From positions 310,001 to 374,000 of the forward strand of contig CAVZTA010000009.1 in NCBI GenBank assembly GCA_963778025.1: a stretch of 64,000 nucleotides of DNA, read 5' to 3'. The notes under the pieces were generated by a model. The model was not told the DNA's origin. It saw nothing but the letters and a program-made list of their open reading frames with translations, and searched no databases. The DNA is from CAVZTA01 sp963778025. GTDB taxonomy: Bacteria > Chloroflexota > Limnocylindria > Limnocylindrales > CSP1-4. The translations under genes and the position numbers were made by a program. Shown here piece by piece: positions 45,660 to 54,167 of this stretch; position 1 is the first letter of the stretch, and every line of letters begins with the position of its first letter.

Positions 45660-46001
45660 TCAAGAGCGGCGACGTCGATTCCCGGCGTTCGCGGTCGCCG
45701 CGAGTCGGCCGAGCCGTGTCAGGCGTCGCTCGAGCACGGTTCGCATGAGCCGGCAGGCGACCATCACGTCGGCGTCAGCCAGGCGATAGCGGACCTCCCG
45801 GCCGTCGCGTTCGGCGTCGACGATGCCCGCCGTCCGCATCACCGCGAGGTGCTGCGACACGTTGGGCTGACCCGCGCCGATCGTCGCGGCGAGTCGCCCG
45901 ACCTCCATCGGCCCATCAGCGAGGGCGTGGAGGATCTCGAGGCGACGCGGGCTGGCCAGCGTCTTGAGGACCTCGGCCTGGAGGATCGTGATCTCATCCA
46001 T
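45660..46001 (-). CDS. ArsR-family regulator of the sulfur operon
   Basis: A 113-residue winged-helix protein from ATG 46001. LKTLASPRRLEILHALADGPMEVGRLAATIGAGQPNVSQHLAVMRTAGIVDAERDGREVRYRLADADVMVACRLMRTVL is a standard ArsR fold. One Cys (VACRLM) lies in helix 5, where the persulfide sensors BigR and SqrR have their second Cys. Their first Cys, in helix 2, is absent. It may sense sulfane sulfur differently or another signal. TATC-TC-GATA at 46010-46019 is a possible auto-operator. Confidence 0.85.
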   Translation of the reverse strand: MDEITILQAEVLKTLASPRRLEILHALADGPMEVGRLAATIGAGQPNVSQHLAVMRTAGIVDAERDGREVRYRLADADVMVACRLMRTVLERRLTRLGRLAATANAGNRRRRS

Positions 46002-46182
46002 GCGACGACTATCGAGATATGCGCACTCGCTGATGAGTGCCGGGGCGCCCGTATCGGCCGGGCCGGAGGTCACCCGCTCGGCGAGGGATGATCGAGTTCG
46101 CTCGAGCGGTGCGGGTCTGCGTGGTTCGCTGGTCACCCTCCCATCGGGCCCTCTGGCACTCGTTCGGCCGCTTCTTGGGCGC

Positions 46183-46188
46183 TAGGGT
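46183..46188 (+). promoter_or_regulatory. Leaderless -10 element (TAGGGT)
   Basis: TAGGGT ends exactly six bases before ATG 46195, with no Shine-Dalgarno, the same spacing as at two other genes in the window. Confidence 0.5.
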
Positions 46189-46194
46189 CGGGAC

Positions 46195-46458
46195 ATGGAT
46201 GCCGAGGAACGGCTCATCGGGTACGACGCGCTCGTCGATCTGGCGATCGATGTCCAGTTGATGCGCGCCCTCGGGCCACTCGCGCTGATCGCCGAAGCCG
46301 CGCTCACCGGGTTCGTGAGTGGGATCATCGAGACGCAACGCGCGATGCGCTGGAGCCGGCGCATCGCGGCGCAAGCGCCGCTCGGGATCGCAGCGGGCAG
46401 GTCACACCGCCGCCCGGTCAGCGCGATGCCCGTCAGATGGCGGCCGGCCAGATCGTAG
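46195..46458 (+). CDS. Small hypothetical protein
   Basis: An 87-residue frame: MDAEERLIGYDALVDLAIDVQLMRALGPLALIAEAALTGFVSGIIETQRAMRW then a basic tail. Third positions are GC-rich over the first 55 codons and a leaderless -10 element fits the start, so translation is plausible. The Arg/Pro-rich tail may lie beyond a frame error. No family recognised. The bases 46459-46583 before the pgk stop hold nothing clear. Confidence 0.45.
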   Translation: MDAEERLIGYDALVDLAIDVQLMRALGPLALIAEAALTGFVSGIIETQRAMRWSRRIAAQAPLGIAAGRSHRRPVSAMPVRWRPARS

Positions 46459-46583
46459 CGACGGGGCGAGTGCGAACAGCACGCCCAGCGTGGCGACGGC
46501 CAGCGGGACGTCTCAAGATGCTGTCGTCGGCCCGCGCCGGCCGCCGTCAAGGCGAGCCGCGCGCGGGTCCACGATCCGAGGCG

Positions 46584-47912
46584 TCAGCCCACGGCCGCGG
46601 CCTCAGCGACGCGAAGGACGGCCACGCCGGGGAGCTCGCGCCCCTCGACGAACTCGAGCGATGCGCCGCCGCCCGTCGAGACATGGGTCATCCGGTCGGT
46701 CAGCCCGAGGCGGGCGACCGCCGCTCCGGAGTCGCCACCGCCCACGACCACCGTGGTCCCGCGGTCGGCCCAGTAGGCGAGTACCCGCGCCAGACCGTCG
46801 GTCCCGGCCGCGAACGGCCGGATCTCGAAGACGCCGAGAGGGCCGTTCCAGAACACCGTCCCGGCGTCGCCGACCACGCCCGCGATCGCCGAGGCCGTGA
46901 GTTCTGCGCCAGACCATCGGTCCCGGCCGCGAAGGACGGGATCTCGAAGACGCCGAGGGGGCCGTTCCAGAACACCGTCCCGGCGTCGCCGACCACGCCC
47001 GCGATGTCCGAGGCGGTGAGCGGTCCGATGTCCACGATCGACTCCCCGGGCCGGACCTGGTCCAGCGAGACGACACGGGGCTCGGCCTCGGCGGTCACCG
47101 CCGTGGCCACGACGACATCGCTGGGCAGGACGATCCGCACCCCGGCTTCACGTGCCGTCAGGAGGATCCGCAGGGCATTCGGCGTGAGGTCGGGCTCCGC
47201 GAGGCTCGCGCCGATCGGATGTCCCTGCGCGAGCAGGAACGTGTTCGCCATGCCGCCGCCCAGGACGAGGGTGTCCACCTTCGTGAGCAGGTGGTCGATG
47301 ACCCGCAGCTTGTCGGAGACCTTGGCGCCACCGAGGATCGCCACGAACGGTCGCTGCGGGGCATCGAGAAGGCTCGACAGCGCGGCGAGCTCCCGCTGCA
47401 TGAGCAGCCCGGCGTAGGCCGGGAGCGAGCTTCGCGACGCCCACCGTCGAGGCGTGCGCACGATGTGCGGTGCCGAATGCGTCGTTGACGTAGGCGTCTG
47501 CATCGGACGCGAGCGCGGCCGCGAACGACGGGTCGTTCGCCTCCTCCTCGGGATGGAATCGCAGGTTCTCGAGCACCAGGACGTCGCCCTCGCCGAGCCG
47601 CGCGACCGCGGCCGCCACCGCCGGGCCGACGCAGTCGTCGGTCGTCGCGATGGGGCGGCCGAGCAGCTCACCGAGACGCGCCGCGACCGGCGCCATGCGG
47701 AGCTTGTCAACGACCGCGCCCTTCGGGCGGCCGAGGTGACTGGCGAGGATCACCCGCGCGCCACGCTGGACCAGCAGCTGGATGGTGGGCAGCGCCGCGC
47801 GGATCCGGGCGTCGTCGGTGACGACGCCGTCCTTGAGCGGCACGTTGAAGTCGACACGGACGAAGACGCGCTTCCCCGAAGCATCGAGGTCGCGCACGCT
47901 GCGGAACGACAT
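46584..47912 (-). CDS. pgk: Phosphoglycerate kinase (frame breaks and internal duplication)
   Basis: Catalyses 1,3-bisphosphoglycerate + ADP to 3-phosphoglycerate + ATP. ATG 47912 follows GGAAGGA. RVFVRVDFNVPLKDGVVTDDARIRAALPTIQLL, SHLGRPKG, RFHPEEEANDPSFA, YVNDAFGTAHRAHAST, FVAILGGAKVSDKLRVIDHLL, VLGGGMANTFLLAQG and VFWNGPLGVFE are all PGK signatures. TTVVVGGGDSGAAV...HVSTGGGASLEFVEG closes the ATP site. The frame shifts near 47427. A 118-base stretch coding GDAGTVFWNGPLGVFE...GTDGLA is present twice and out of frame. Without it the protein would be about 395 residues, the normal length. It follows gap by 14 bases. Confidence 0.93.
46792..47027 (-). repeat. Imperfect 118-base tandem duplication inside pgk
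   Basis: 46792-46909 and 46910-47027 are near-identical copies, both beginning AGACC-TCGGTCCCGG and sharing a long identical core around the FWNGPLGVFE codons. Several substitutions distinguish them (for example AACGGCCGG against AGGACGGG). The divergence suggests two alleles concatenated rather than a fresh slippage. Confidence 0.88.
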
Positions 47913-47926
47913 GGTGGATCCTTCCC

Positions 47927-48947
47927 TCACGCGGCCACGGGCACGCGCGACGCGACGAGCGAGATGAGGTCCGCGATCGCGGCAGCTGTAGCCCCACTCG
48001 TTGTCGTACCAGGCGATGACCTTCACGAGCGTCCCGTCGAGGACCATGGTCGAGGAGGCATCGACGATCGAGCTGCGGCTGTCGCCCCGGAAGTCGCTGC
48101 TCACCAGCGGCTCGTCGCTCACCCCGAGGATGCCCTTCATCGGCCCAGCGGCGGCGTCCCGGAACGCCTCGTTCAGCTCCTCGACGCTCGTCGGGCGGCT
48201 GACCTGAGCCGTGAAGTCGACGACCGAGACCGTGGGCGTCGGTACGCGCAGGCTGAAGCCATCGACCCGACCCTCGAGCTCCGGGATCACGAGCCCCAGG
48301 GCCTTCGCGGCGCCCGTCGTCGTCGGGATGATGTTCTGGCCCGCAGCGCGAGCGCGCCGCGGGTCCTTGTGGGCGACGTCCAGGATCCGCTGGTCGTTCG
48401 TGTAGCTGTGGATGGTGTTCATCAGGCCGCGCTCGACGCCGACCAGCTCATGGAGCACCTTCACGGTCGGTGCGAGGCAGTTCGTCGTGCAGCTCGCGTT
48501 GCTGATGATCCGGTGTGCCTCGGGGTCGTACCACGCCTCGTTGACGCCCAGGACGAGGGTGACGTCCGCGCCCTTGGCGGGCGCACTGATGACGACCGTC
48601 CGCGCGCCGTTCTCGAGGTGGGGCAGCGCCTTCGCCGCATCCTTGCAGCGTCCGGTGGACTCCAGGACGATCTCGACGCCGAGCTCGCCCCATGGCAGCC
48701 GCTCGAGGGCCTCCTCGCGGAGGACCCGGATCTCGTGACCGTCGACGATGAGACGATCGGCGGTGTGCTCCACGTGCCCCGGATATGCGCCGTACGTCGA
48801 GTCGTGCGCGAACAGCAGGGCGTTGGTCGCGGTGTCGACGAGGTCGTTGATCGCGACCACTTCGACGTCGGGCGCGCGTTCCAGCATCGCCTTGAGCGAC
48901 TGCCGGCCGATGCGGCCGAATCCGTTGATCCCGACTCGGGTGGTCAT
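47927..48947 (-). CDS. gap: Glyceraldehyde-3-phosphate dehydrogenase (one frame break)
   Basis: About 339 residues; ATG 48947 follows GAGGAG. Rossmann start VGINGFGRIGRQSLKAML, active-site IISNASCTTNCLAPTVKVLHE (nucleophilic Cys), HSYTNDQRILD, RAAGQNIIPTTTGAAKALGLVIPEL, and WYDNEWGYS near the C-terminus. The frame breaks just after this (near 47985) and resumes as AAIADLISLVASRVPVAA. It oxidises glyceraldehyde-3-phosphate to 1,3-bisphosphoglycerate and is co-transcribed with pgk. Two 14-bp palindrome-like sites lie 145-180 bases upstream. Confidence 0.95.
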
Positions 48948-49091
48948 GGCATGGTCTCCTCGGCGTGACGGCCCCCGCAGCGCGGCGCGAGCGAAGGCCA
49001 CTGCACGTTCACTTCTGGTCCCACGGGTGATGGACCGGACCCGTTCTCGGGCCGTCAGGACCAGTGAAGCCGAGTGACCCGCTGACACCCA

Positions 49092-49126
49092 GAGCCGGAT
49101 GGCCCACCCCGCAGGCCGCATGGCCC
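49092..49126. promoter_or_regulatory. Paired 14-bp palindrome-like sites upstream of gap-pgk
   Basis: GAGCCGGATGGCCC (49092-49105; one difference from the reverse complement of GGGCCATCCGGCCC) and AGGCCGCATGGCCC (49113-49126; two differences). The starts are 21 bp apart, so both would face the same side of the helix. Nothing else is evident in 48948-49172. Confidence 0.45.
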
Positions 49127-49172
49127 GAGCCCGTCGAGGAGATGTCCCGAGGAGCTCAGCGCGGTGCTCGGA

Positions 49173-50168
49173 TCACGTGCAGTCCAGCACGCCCGTCCCG
49201 TCCAGCGTTCCGTCGGCCAATCGGCGGAGCGCCTCGTTGGCCTCCGCCAGCGCGAACACCTCGATCGAGGTACGGATCGGGATCGCGGCGGCAAGCGCGA
49301 GGAACTCGTCGACGTCGGCTCGGTGAAGTTCGCGACGCTCCGCAGACCTCGCTCCCACCACAGGACGTCGTACGGAAACGCCGGGATGCGCGTCGAGGTG
49401 GATGGCGTTGATCGCGACCGTGCGGCCGCGACCGAGCGCGCGGAGCGCGGCGATGACGACGTCGCCCGAGGGAGCGAACGTGACGGCCGCGTCCAGCTCC
49501 GGTGGCGGCGAGTCGTACCCGGCCGCCGTCGTCGCCCCGAGGTCGAGCGCGCGACCTCGGTCCGCCGCGGACCGGGTCCGGACATGGATCTCGCAGCCCC
49601 AATGGCGGGCGACCTGGATGGCCAGGGAGGCCGATGCCCCGAACCCGTACAGCCCAAGCCGCCCGCCAGGCTCGATCCCCGACAGCCGGAGCGCCCGATA
49701 GCCGATCACGCCCCCGCAGAGCAGCGGCGCGAGCGCCTGATCGTCGACACCGGCAGGGAGGCGGATCGCATGGTCCGCCTCGACCAGCGCGGAGGTGGCG
49801 TACGCGCCGTCCACGTCCCACCCTGTGAACCGGGCGCCGGCGCACAGGTTCTCGTTGCCTCGTCGACACGCGTCGCAGTCGCCACAGGTGTTCGCCAGCC
49901 AGCCGACGCCGACGCGGTCCCCGACGGACCAGCCGGATACGTCCGGCCCGACTGCGCTGACCCGACCGACGCCCTGGTGCCCCGGGATCACCGGACTGCG
50001 CCTGGGTCGCAGGTCGCCCTCGACGACCTGGAGGTCGGTCCGGCAGATGGCGCACGCGCTGACGCGGATGGCGAGCTGACCCGAGCCCGGCAGCGGCGTC
50101 GGTCGTTCGACGAGATGCAGCGGAGCGTCGCCGATGGGGCCGCACGTCGCGAGCTCGAGCGCACGCAT
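49173..50168 (-). CDS. Zinc-dependent alcohol dehydrogenase (AdhA-like)
   Basis: A 331-residue medium-chain dehydrogenase from ATG 50168. The catalytic zinc Cys is in VSACAICRTDLQVVEGDL, the His in IPGHQGVGRVSAVG, and the structural zinc set in CGDCDACRRGNENLC. The nucleotide fold is LGLYGFGASASLAIQVARHWGCEIHVRTRS. It probably interconverts alcohols and aldehydes with NAD(P). Between about 49320 and 49385 the frame is out of register. The homologous reading IPAFPYDVLWWERGLRSVANFT is in another frame, so two compensating indels leave the gene open but scramble about 20 residues. Confidence 0.88.
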   Translation of the reverse strand: MRALELATCGPIGDAPLHLVERPTPLPGSGQLAIRVSACAICRTDLQVVEGDLRPRRSPVIPGHQGVGRVSAVGPDVSGWSVGDRVGVGWLANTCGDCDACRRGNENLCAGARFTGWDVDGAYATSALVEADHAIRLPAGVDDQALAPLLCGGVIGYRALRLSGIEPGGRLGLYGFGASASLAIQVARHWGCEIHVRTRSAADRGRALDLGATTAAGYDSPPPELDAAVTFAPSGDVVIAALRALGRGRTVAINAIHLDAHPGVSVRRPVVGARSAERRELHRADVDEFLALAAAIPIRTSIEVFALAEANEALRRLADGTLDGTGVLDCT

Positions 50169-50184
50169 GGCGTCGATCCGCGCG

Positions 50185-50781
50185 TCACACGACCCGGACG
50201 GTCCCGAGTGCGCCCTCGACCACGATGTCGATGACGTCGCCGTCGTCGGCGGCGCCAGGCGAAGCCCATCCGTCCGCTGCGCGCGGGAAGCGCTGCTCAT
50301 CGACCTGCGTGGCGCCCAGGACGAGCCGCCCGCGGATGCGCGCTTCGACCCCGATCGGCACCTCGAGGGTCACGAGCGCCAACCCGCACGCGATGTGCAC
50401 GCTCGTCGGACCGGTCACCGGGAGCCGGACGCGCGTCTCCGAGGCGCCCGTGTCGAGCCTGAGTCGGCGCACCCGGAGCCCGCCCAGGTCGAGCCCGCAG
50501 CGGTCGCCGCCCATCGCCAGGGACAGGTCGAGCGGGACTTCAGCGGTCAGGTCCAGCCGCCAATGCAACGGTCGCCACTCGATGGTCGGGGGACTGGGCT
50601 GGACCCGGAGCCGTCCTGGCCCGGTCGTCTCCAGGAGCGCCCCGGGGGCGACACCGGCCAGCAGCACCCCGCTCGGTGCCGCGCCGATCGCCAGCTCCCC
50701 GCCACCGAACTCGATGTGCACGGATGCCTCCGCGACGTCGCCCAACGGCACCCTCAGCGTTTCGCTCTCGGTCTCGATCAT
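50185..50781 (-). CDS. Beta-rich protein, possibly toastrack/DUF4097-like
   Basis: A 198-residue soluble protein from ATG 50781. Repeated short beta strands (LRVPLGDVAEASVHIEFGGGELAIGAAPSGVLLAGVA, LDLTAEVPLDLSLAMGGDRCGLDLGGLRVRRLRLDTGASETRVRLP, ARIRGRLVLGATQVDEQRFPR) resemble the DUF4097/LiaF-C toastrack fold. The match is by pattern only. It lies 16 bases upstream of the alcohol dehydrogenase on the same strand. Confidence 0.6.
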   Translation of the reverse strand: MIETESETLRVPLGDVAEASVHIEFGGGELAIGAAPSGVLLAGVAPGALLETTGPGRLRVQPSPPTIEWRPLHWRLDLTAEVPLDLSLAMGGDRCGLDLGGLRVRRLRLDTGASETRVRLPVTGPTSVHIACGLALVTLEVPIGVEARIRGRLVLGATQVDEQRFPRAADGWASPGAADDGDVIDIVVEGALGTVRVV

Positions 50782-50930
50782 CGGACTCGCCCCTTCCCAG
50801 GCACTCAACGTCGAACCGCCGTCTTCACAGCCTGGGGCCCGGCGCCGGTCAGGGGCAGAGCCGGTCAGCCCCATCCGGGACGGCGGGACGGCCCTTGTGC
50901 CGCGCGAGGCATCGCGCGTGGAATGGGGGC

Positions 50931-51383
50931 ATGACGTTGGCCACGGCGCTGGCACGCATCCCGGAGGCGTTCCTTGACCTCGCGGACCATCCGCCCGTCG
51001 CCGCCCTGACCACGCTCATGCCCGACGGTTCCCCGCAGACATCCGTCGTCTGGTGCGACTGCGACGGCGAGTCGGTCCGCGTGAACACGATGCGCGACTT
51101 CCAGAAGGAGCGGAACATGCGGCGCGATCCGCGGGTGACGCTGTTGTGCTTCGACCCTCGGCGCCCGCTCCGCTCCCTCGAGATCCGCGGCCACGTCGTG
51201 GACATGACGACCGATGGCGCCGAGGCGCACCTGGACGAACTCGCATCCGCGTACGTCGGTCGATCAGTCCGGTACTTCGGGGATGTCATCCCGGCGTGCT
51301 TCGCGGAGACCGAGTCGCCCGTCCTCTGCCGGATCCAGCCGACACACGTCGTCGCGCTCGACGCGACGGAGGGTCAGCGGTGA
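50931..51383 (+). CDS. PPOX-class (F420/FMN) split-barrel protein
   Basis: A 150-residue protein from ATG 50931. FLDLADHPPVAALTTLMPDGSPQTSVVWCDCDGESVRVNTMRDFQKERNMRRDPRVTLLCFDPRRPLRSLEIRGHVVDMT is the pyridoxamine-oxidase-like/F420-dependent reductase split barrel. The Arg/Lys-rich stretch is the usual cofactor phosphate region. A start codon for a homologous second gene overlaps its stop. Substrate unknown. Confidence 0.9.
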   Translation: MTLATALARIPEAFLDLADHPPVAALTTLMPDGSPQTSVVWCDCDGESVRVNTMRDFQKERNMRRDPRVTLLCFDPRRPLRSLEIRGHVVDMTTDGAEAHLDELASAYVGRSVRYFGDVIPACFAETESPVLCRIQPTHVVALDATEGQR

Positions 51384-51817
51384 TCGGCCCTGACGACGGC
51401 GTCCCGATCCCCGACTCGCACCGTGATCTGTTCACGCGACCCGTCTGCGGAGTGCTCACGACCCTCGCGCCCGACGGCCAGCCGCGGTCCTGCCTGGTGT
51501 GGGTCGACGAGGCCGCCGGCTGCGCCCGCTTCAACACGACGTTGCAGCGCGCGAAGGGTCGTGACCTCCGGCGCGACCCACGGGTCAGCCTCCTCGTCGT
51601 GGATCCCGAGGACACGTCGCGGTTCATCCAGGTCCGCGGCGACGCTGAGCTGACGACGGTCGGCGCGGAGGCGCATCTCGACGAGCTGACGCGTCGCTAC
51701 ACCACGCATCCGCGCTTCTATGGCTTCGTCTACCCGGACGACCAGCGACGGCGCGAGACGCGGGTGATCGGCCGCATCCGCGCCCGACGGATCACGCTCG
51801 ACGCGATCCACCGCTGA
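51380..51817 (+). CDS. Second PPOX-class split-barrel protein
   Basis: A 145-residue protein from GTG 51380, which overlaps the previous stop (GTGA). LFTRPVCGVLTTLAPDGQPRSCLVWVDEAAGCARFNTTLQRAKGRDLRRDPRVSLLVVDPEDTSRFIQVRGDAELTTVGAEAHLDELTRRYT parallels its neighbour closely, so the pair is a tandem duplication that has diverged. The two may form a heterodimer, since the split barrel is normally dimeric. Confidence 0.9.
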   Translation: MIGPDDGVPIPDSHRDLFTRPVCGVLTTLAPDGQPRSCLVWVDEAAGCARFNTTLQRAKGRDLRRDPRVSLLVVDPEDTSRFIQVRGDAELTTVGAEAHLDELTRRYTTHPRFYGFVYPDDQRRRETRVIGRIRARRITLDAIHR

Positions 51818-51937
51818 CCGACTCGCGGAACAGGATGGGCCGGTCGGCCGACGTCCTGGTGACCGACGGCCGATGTGCTGCCGGCCCGTCCGGTCGAGCC
51901 TCAGCGCATCGCCCACCCGTCGCAGGAGGGACTACCG

Positions 51938-52573
51938 ATGACGACCGCGGCCCGCACCGATCGTGACGTCGCACTCGATGTCGTCCGCCCACGCCGTCGG
52001 TGGCACGGCGGCCGTGCGACCGCCGAGGGTCCATCGACGCTCGTGTGGATCGATTCCCGCGAAGCGACGATCGTGCGCGCGAGAGACGACCGGTTCCCGG
52101 TCGAGCACGTCGCATCGGATGTGCCCGCCCACCATCGCTCGACCGGGCACGTCCGTCACGATCCTGCGATCCGACATGGGGGTGGCCGGGACCAGCACGC
52201 CGACGAGCCGCGTCGCGCGGAGCACCTGGGCCAATTCCTCGCTGACGTCGCGCGACGTCTCGATGGCGAGCCGGATGTCGTCATCGTCGGCCCGGGAGAG
52301 GTCCGTGAGCATCTCGCGCGCCTCGTCCGGGGTCCGGCGGGCTTCGGATCTCCCGACGTGCTCGTGCATACCGAGCCCGCGTCTCGGATGACCGACCGTC
52401 AGCTGATCGCCTTGCTGCGCGAGCTCAACGGCCACACGCCACGCCGCGGTCGACGAGCCGGCAACGAGCCGCCTGCGTCATGGGAACCGGATGTCCAGCG
52501 ATCGCGGAGGGTCTGGACGGACGACCGCCGTCGACGGCGGATCGCCGATGTGCTCGAGCCGGCCACGGACTGA
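51938..52573 (+). CDS. Possible eRF1-like (baeRF-type) protein
   Basis: A 211-residue protein; ATG 51938 follows AGGAGGG. STLVWIDSREATIVRARDDRFPVEHVASDVPAHHRSTGHVRHDPAIRHGGG and HLGQFLADVARRLDGEPDVVIVGPGEVREHLARLVR resemble the bacterial archaeo-eukaryotic release-factor-like group by pattern. The C-terminal half (MTDRQLIALLRELNGHTPRRG then Arg-rich) is probably disordered or nucleic-acid binding. The assignment is tentative. Confidence 0.6.
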   Translation: MTTAARTDRDVALDVVRPRRRWHGGRATAEGPSTLVWIDSREATIVRARDDRFPVEHVASDVPAHHRSTGHVRHDPAIRHGGGRDQHADEPRRAEHLGQFLADVARRLDGEPDVVIVGPGEVREHLARLVRGPAGFGSPDVLVHTEPASRMTDRQLIALLRELNGHTPRRGRRAGNEPPASWEPDVQRSRRVWTDDRRRRRIADVLEPATD

Positions 52574-52599
52574 GCGGGGCGTGCGGTTCGGGCCGTCCA

Positions 52600-52615
52600 G
52601 CCCGGAGCGCCGGGC
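52600..52615. terminator. Short hairpin after the 51938 gene
   Basis: GCCCGG-AGCG-CCGGGC, a 6-bp stem with tetraloop 27 bases past the stop. The remaining bases up to 52757 contain only the next ribosome site. Confidence 0.4.
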
Positions 52616-52757
52616 CGAACGGACCTCATCCGTACCGGGGGCGAGCGGCAACGATGCGCCCGATGGCTTCGTTCCGTGACCGTCCCTCGTCGCTTGCCGC
52701 CCGTCGCCGGATGCCGTGGGCCGCTCCCGACCGAGCACGTGCCGAAGGAGGCGCGTG

Positions 52758-53315
52758 ATGGGCGTCGAGGCCGTCATCCGCTTCTACGGGATCCTCGCGC
52801 TGGGCGCGAATGTGGCGCTCGTCGGCCTGGTCGCCGGCGTGGCGCTCGGACGGCGTGACCGGCTGGTGACCGCGATCGGGCCGTGGGCGACCGTGGCGGC
52901 CCTGATCGTGGCGGGCCTCGCGACGGCCGGCAGCCTCTACTTCTCGGAGGTCGCGCACTTCGAGCCCTGCCGCCTGTGCTGGTTCCAACGGATCGCGATG
53001 TATCCGCTGGTCCCGATCCTCGCCCTGGCCGTCGTGGTCGGCGACCGCGGGGTCTGGCGCTACGGGGTATCGCTGGCGTCTGTCGGTGCCGTCATCGCGC
53101 TGTACCACTACGCCGTCGAGTGGGTCCCGTCCCTGGGCACCGGTGCGTGCGACGCGCGGATGCCCTGCTCGGTCGTGTGGTTCCGCGAGTTCGGCTTCAT
53201 CAGCCTGCCGTACCTCGCGCTGTCTGCGTTCCTGCTCATCGCCGGGCTGCTGTGGCTCGGCGCCCACGCTGCGGATCCGGTACATCCAGCCACGATCCAG
53301 GGAGAGCCGGCATGA
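52758..53315 (+). CDS. DsbB/BdbC-type disulfide bond formation protein
   Basis: A 185-residue membrane protein; ATG 52758 follows AAGGAGG. Four helices are visible. FEPCRLCWFQRIAMYPLVPIL holds the CxxC pair that reduces quinone, and GTGACDARMPCSVVWFREFGFISLPYLAL holds the second periplasmic Cys pair. This is the normal DsbB/BdbC layout, which re-oxidises a DsbA-like partner. The overlapping thioredoxin-fold gene is the likely partner or co-worker. Confidence 0.92.
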   Translation: MGVEAVIRFYGILALGANVALVGLVAGVALGRRDRLVTAIGPWATVAALIVAGLATAGSLYFSEVAHFEPCRLCWFQRIAMYPLVPILALAVVVGDRGVWRYGVSLASVGAVIALYHYAVEWVPSLGTGACDARMPCSVVWFREFGFISLPYLALSAFLLIAGLLWLGAHAADPVHPATIQGEPA

Positions 53316-54019
53316 CCACGCGCTCATCAAGCCGCCGCGGGCGCCGCGTCGACCGCCATGCCGCGACGACGCCACGGACGAGCGCCCGGCGGTCCGCCTC
53401 ATCGGCCCGCCTCGCGTGGCTCATCGCGCTGGGTGCTGCCGCGCTGATCGGGATCGCGGGCCTGGCGATCGTCACGACGTCCGGCTCGAACGACATCCAG
53501 GGCGGTGCCGCCGGGCCCACGAGCGCGTCGTCAGCCACGCTCGGGAACGCGCCGGCGCTGCCGGCGTTCCAGGCGACGGCCGATGACCCGGCCGTGGGCC
53601 GGGCGATGCCCGAAGTGCGTGGGACATCGTTCGACGGCTCGAGCGTCGCCATCGCGAACGACGGCCGCGCCAAGGTCCTCCTGTTCGTCGCCCATTGGTG
53701 CCCGCACTGCCAGCGCGAGGTCCCGGTCGTCCAGGCGTGGCTCGATGGTCGCGGGCTGGATCCGTCCGTCGACCTCATCTCCGTGGCGACGGCGATCGAC
53801 CCCGCCCGCCCGAACTACCCGCCGGACGCGTGGCTGAAGCGCGAACAGTGGAGCGCGCCGGTGCTGGTCGACGGGGACGGGAGCGTCGCCGACGCGTACG
53901 GGCTCAGCGCGTTCCCGTACTGGGTCGCCGTCGACCGCGAGGGCAAGGTCGTCATGCGGGCGACCGGCGAGCTCGCTGCCGCGCAGCTCGACGCCCTCGT
54001 GGCAGCCGCCGCCCGCTGA
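53312..54019 (+). CDS. Membrane-anchored thioredoxin-fold protein (TlpA/ResA-like)
   Basis: A 235-residue protein whose ATG overlaps the DsbB stop (ATGA). A basic N-terminus and one membrane anchor (WLIALGAAALIGIAGLAIVTT) precede an extracytoplasmic thioredoxin domain. That domain has VLLFVAHWCPHCQREVPVVQAWL (CPHC active site) and GLSAFPYWVAVDREGKVV (cis-Pro loop). CPHC is the DsbA dipeptide, so oxidative folding together with DsbB is likely. Confidence 0.9.
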   Translation: MTTRSSSRRGRRVDRHAATTPRTSARRSASSARLAWLIALGAAALIGIAGLAIVTTSGSNDIQGGAAGPTSASSATLGNAPALPAFQATADDPAVGRAMPEVRGTSFDGSSVAIANDGRAKVLLFVAHWCPHCQREVPVVQAWLDGRGLDPSVDLISVATAIDPARPNYPPDAWLKREQWSAPVLVDGDGSVADAYGLSAFPYWVAVDREGKVVMRATGELAAAQLDALVAAAAR

Positions 54020-54070
54020 CGTCCGGCTCCATCGATCGCTGCGCGCCTGTGCCGGATGTCACCGGTGGTC

Positions 54071-54084
54071 CGGCCGGATGGCTC
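54071..54084. promoter_or_regulatory. 14-bp palindrome-like site before the SRPBCC-CBS-USP genes
   Basis: CGGCCGGATGGCTC differs at two positions from the reverse complement of GGGCCATCCGGCCC. It lies 84 bases upstream of the SRPBCC start and would control the run of three stress genes. Confidence 0.4.
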
Positions 54085-54167
54085 TGGGACGGCGGCGGTC
54101 GCCGCGGTCCAATGGGTGCATCGCCCGGATGGGACGCGGGTGCGCCCATGGACGCGAGGAGGTCGTG

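Noticed and set aside
46459..46583. Minus-strand hydrophobic stretch (DVPLAVATLGVLFALAPSLR) as a gene remnant
   Set aside because: Too short, no start and no family; could be chance or a frame-damaged end, so not annotated.
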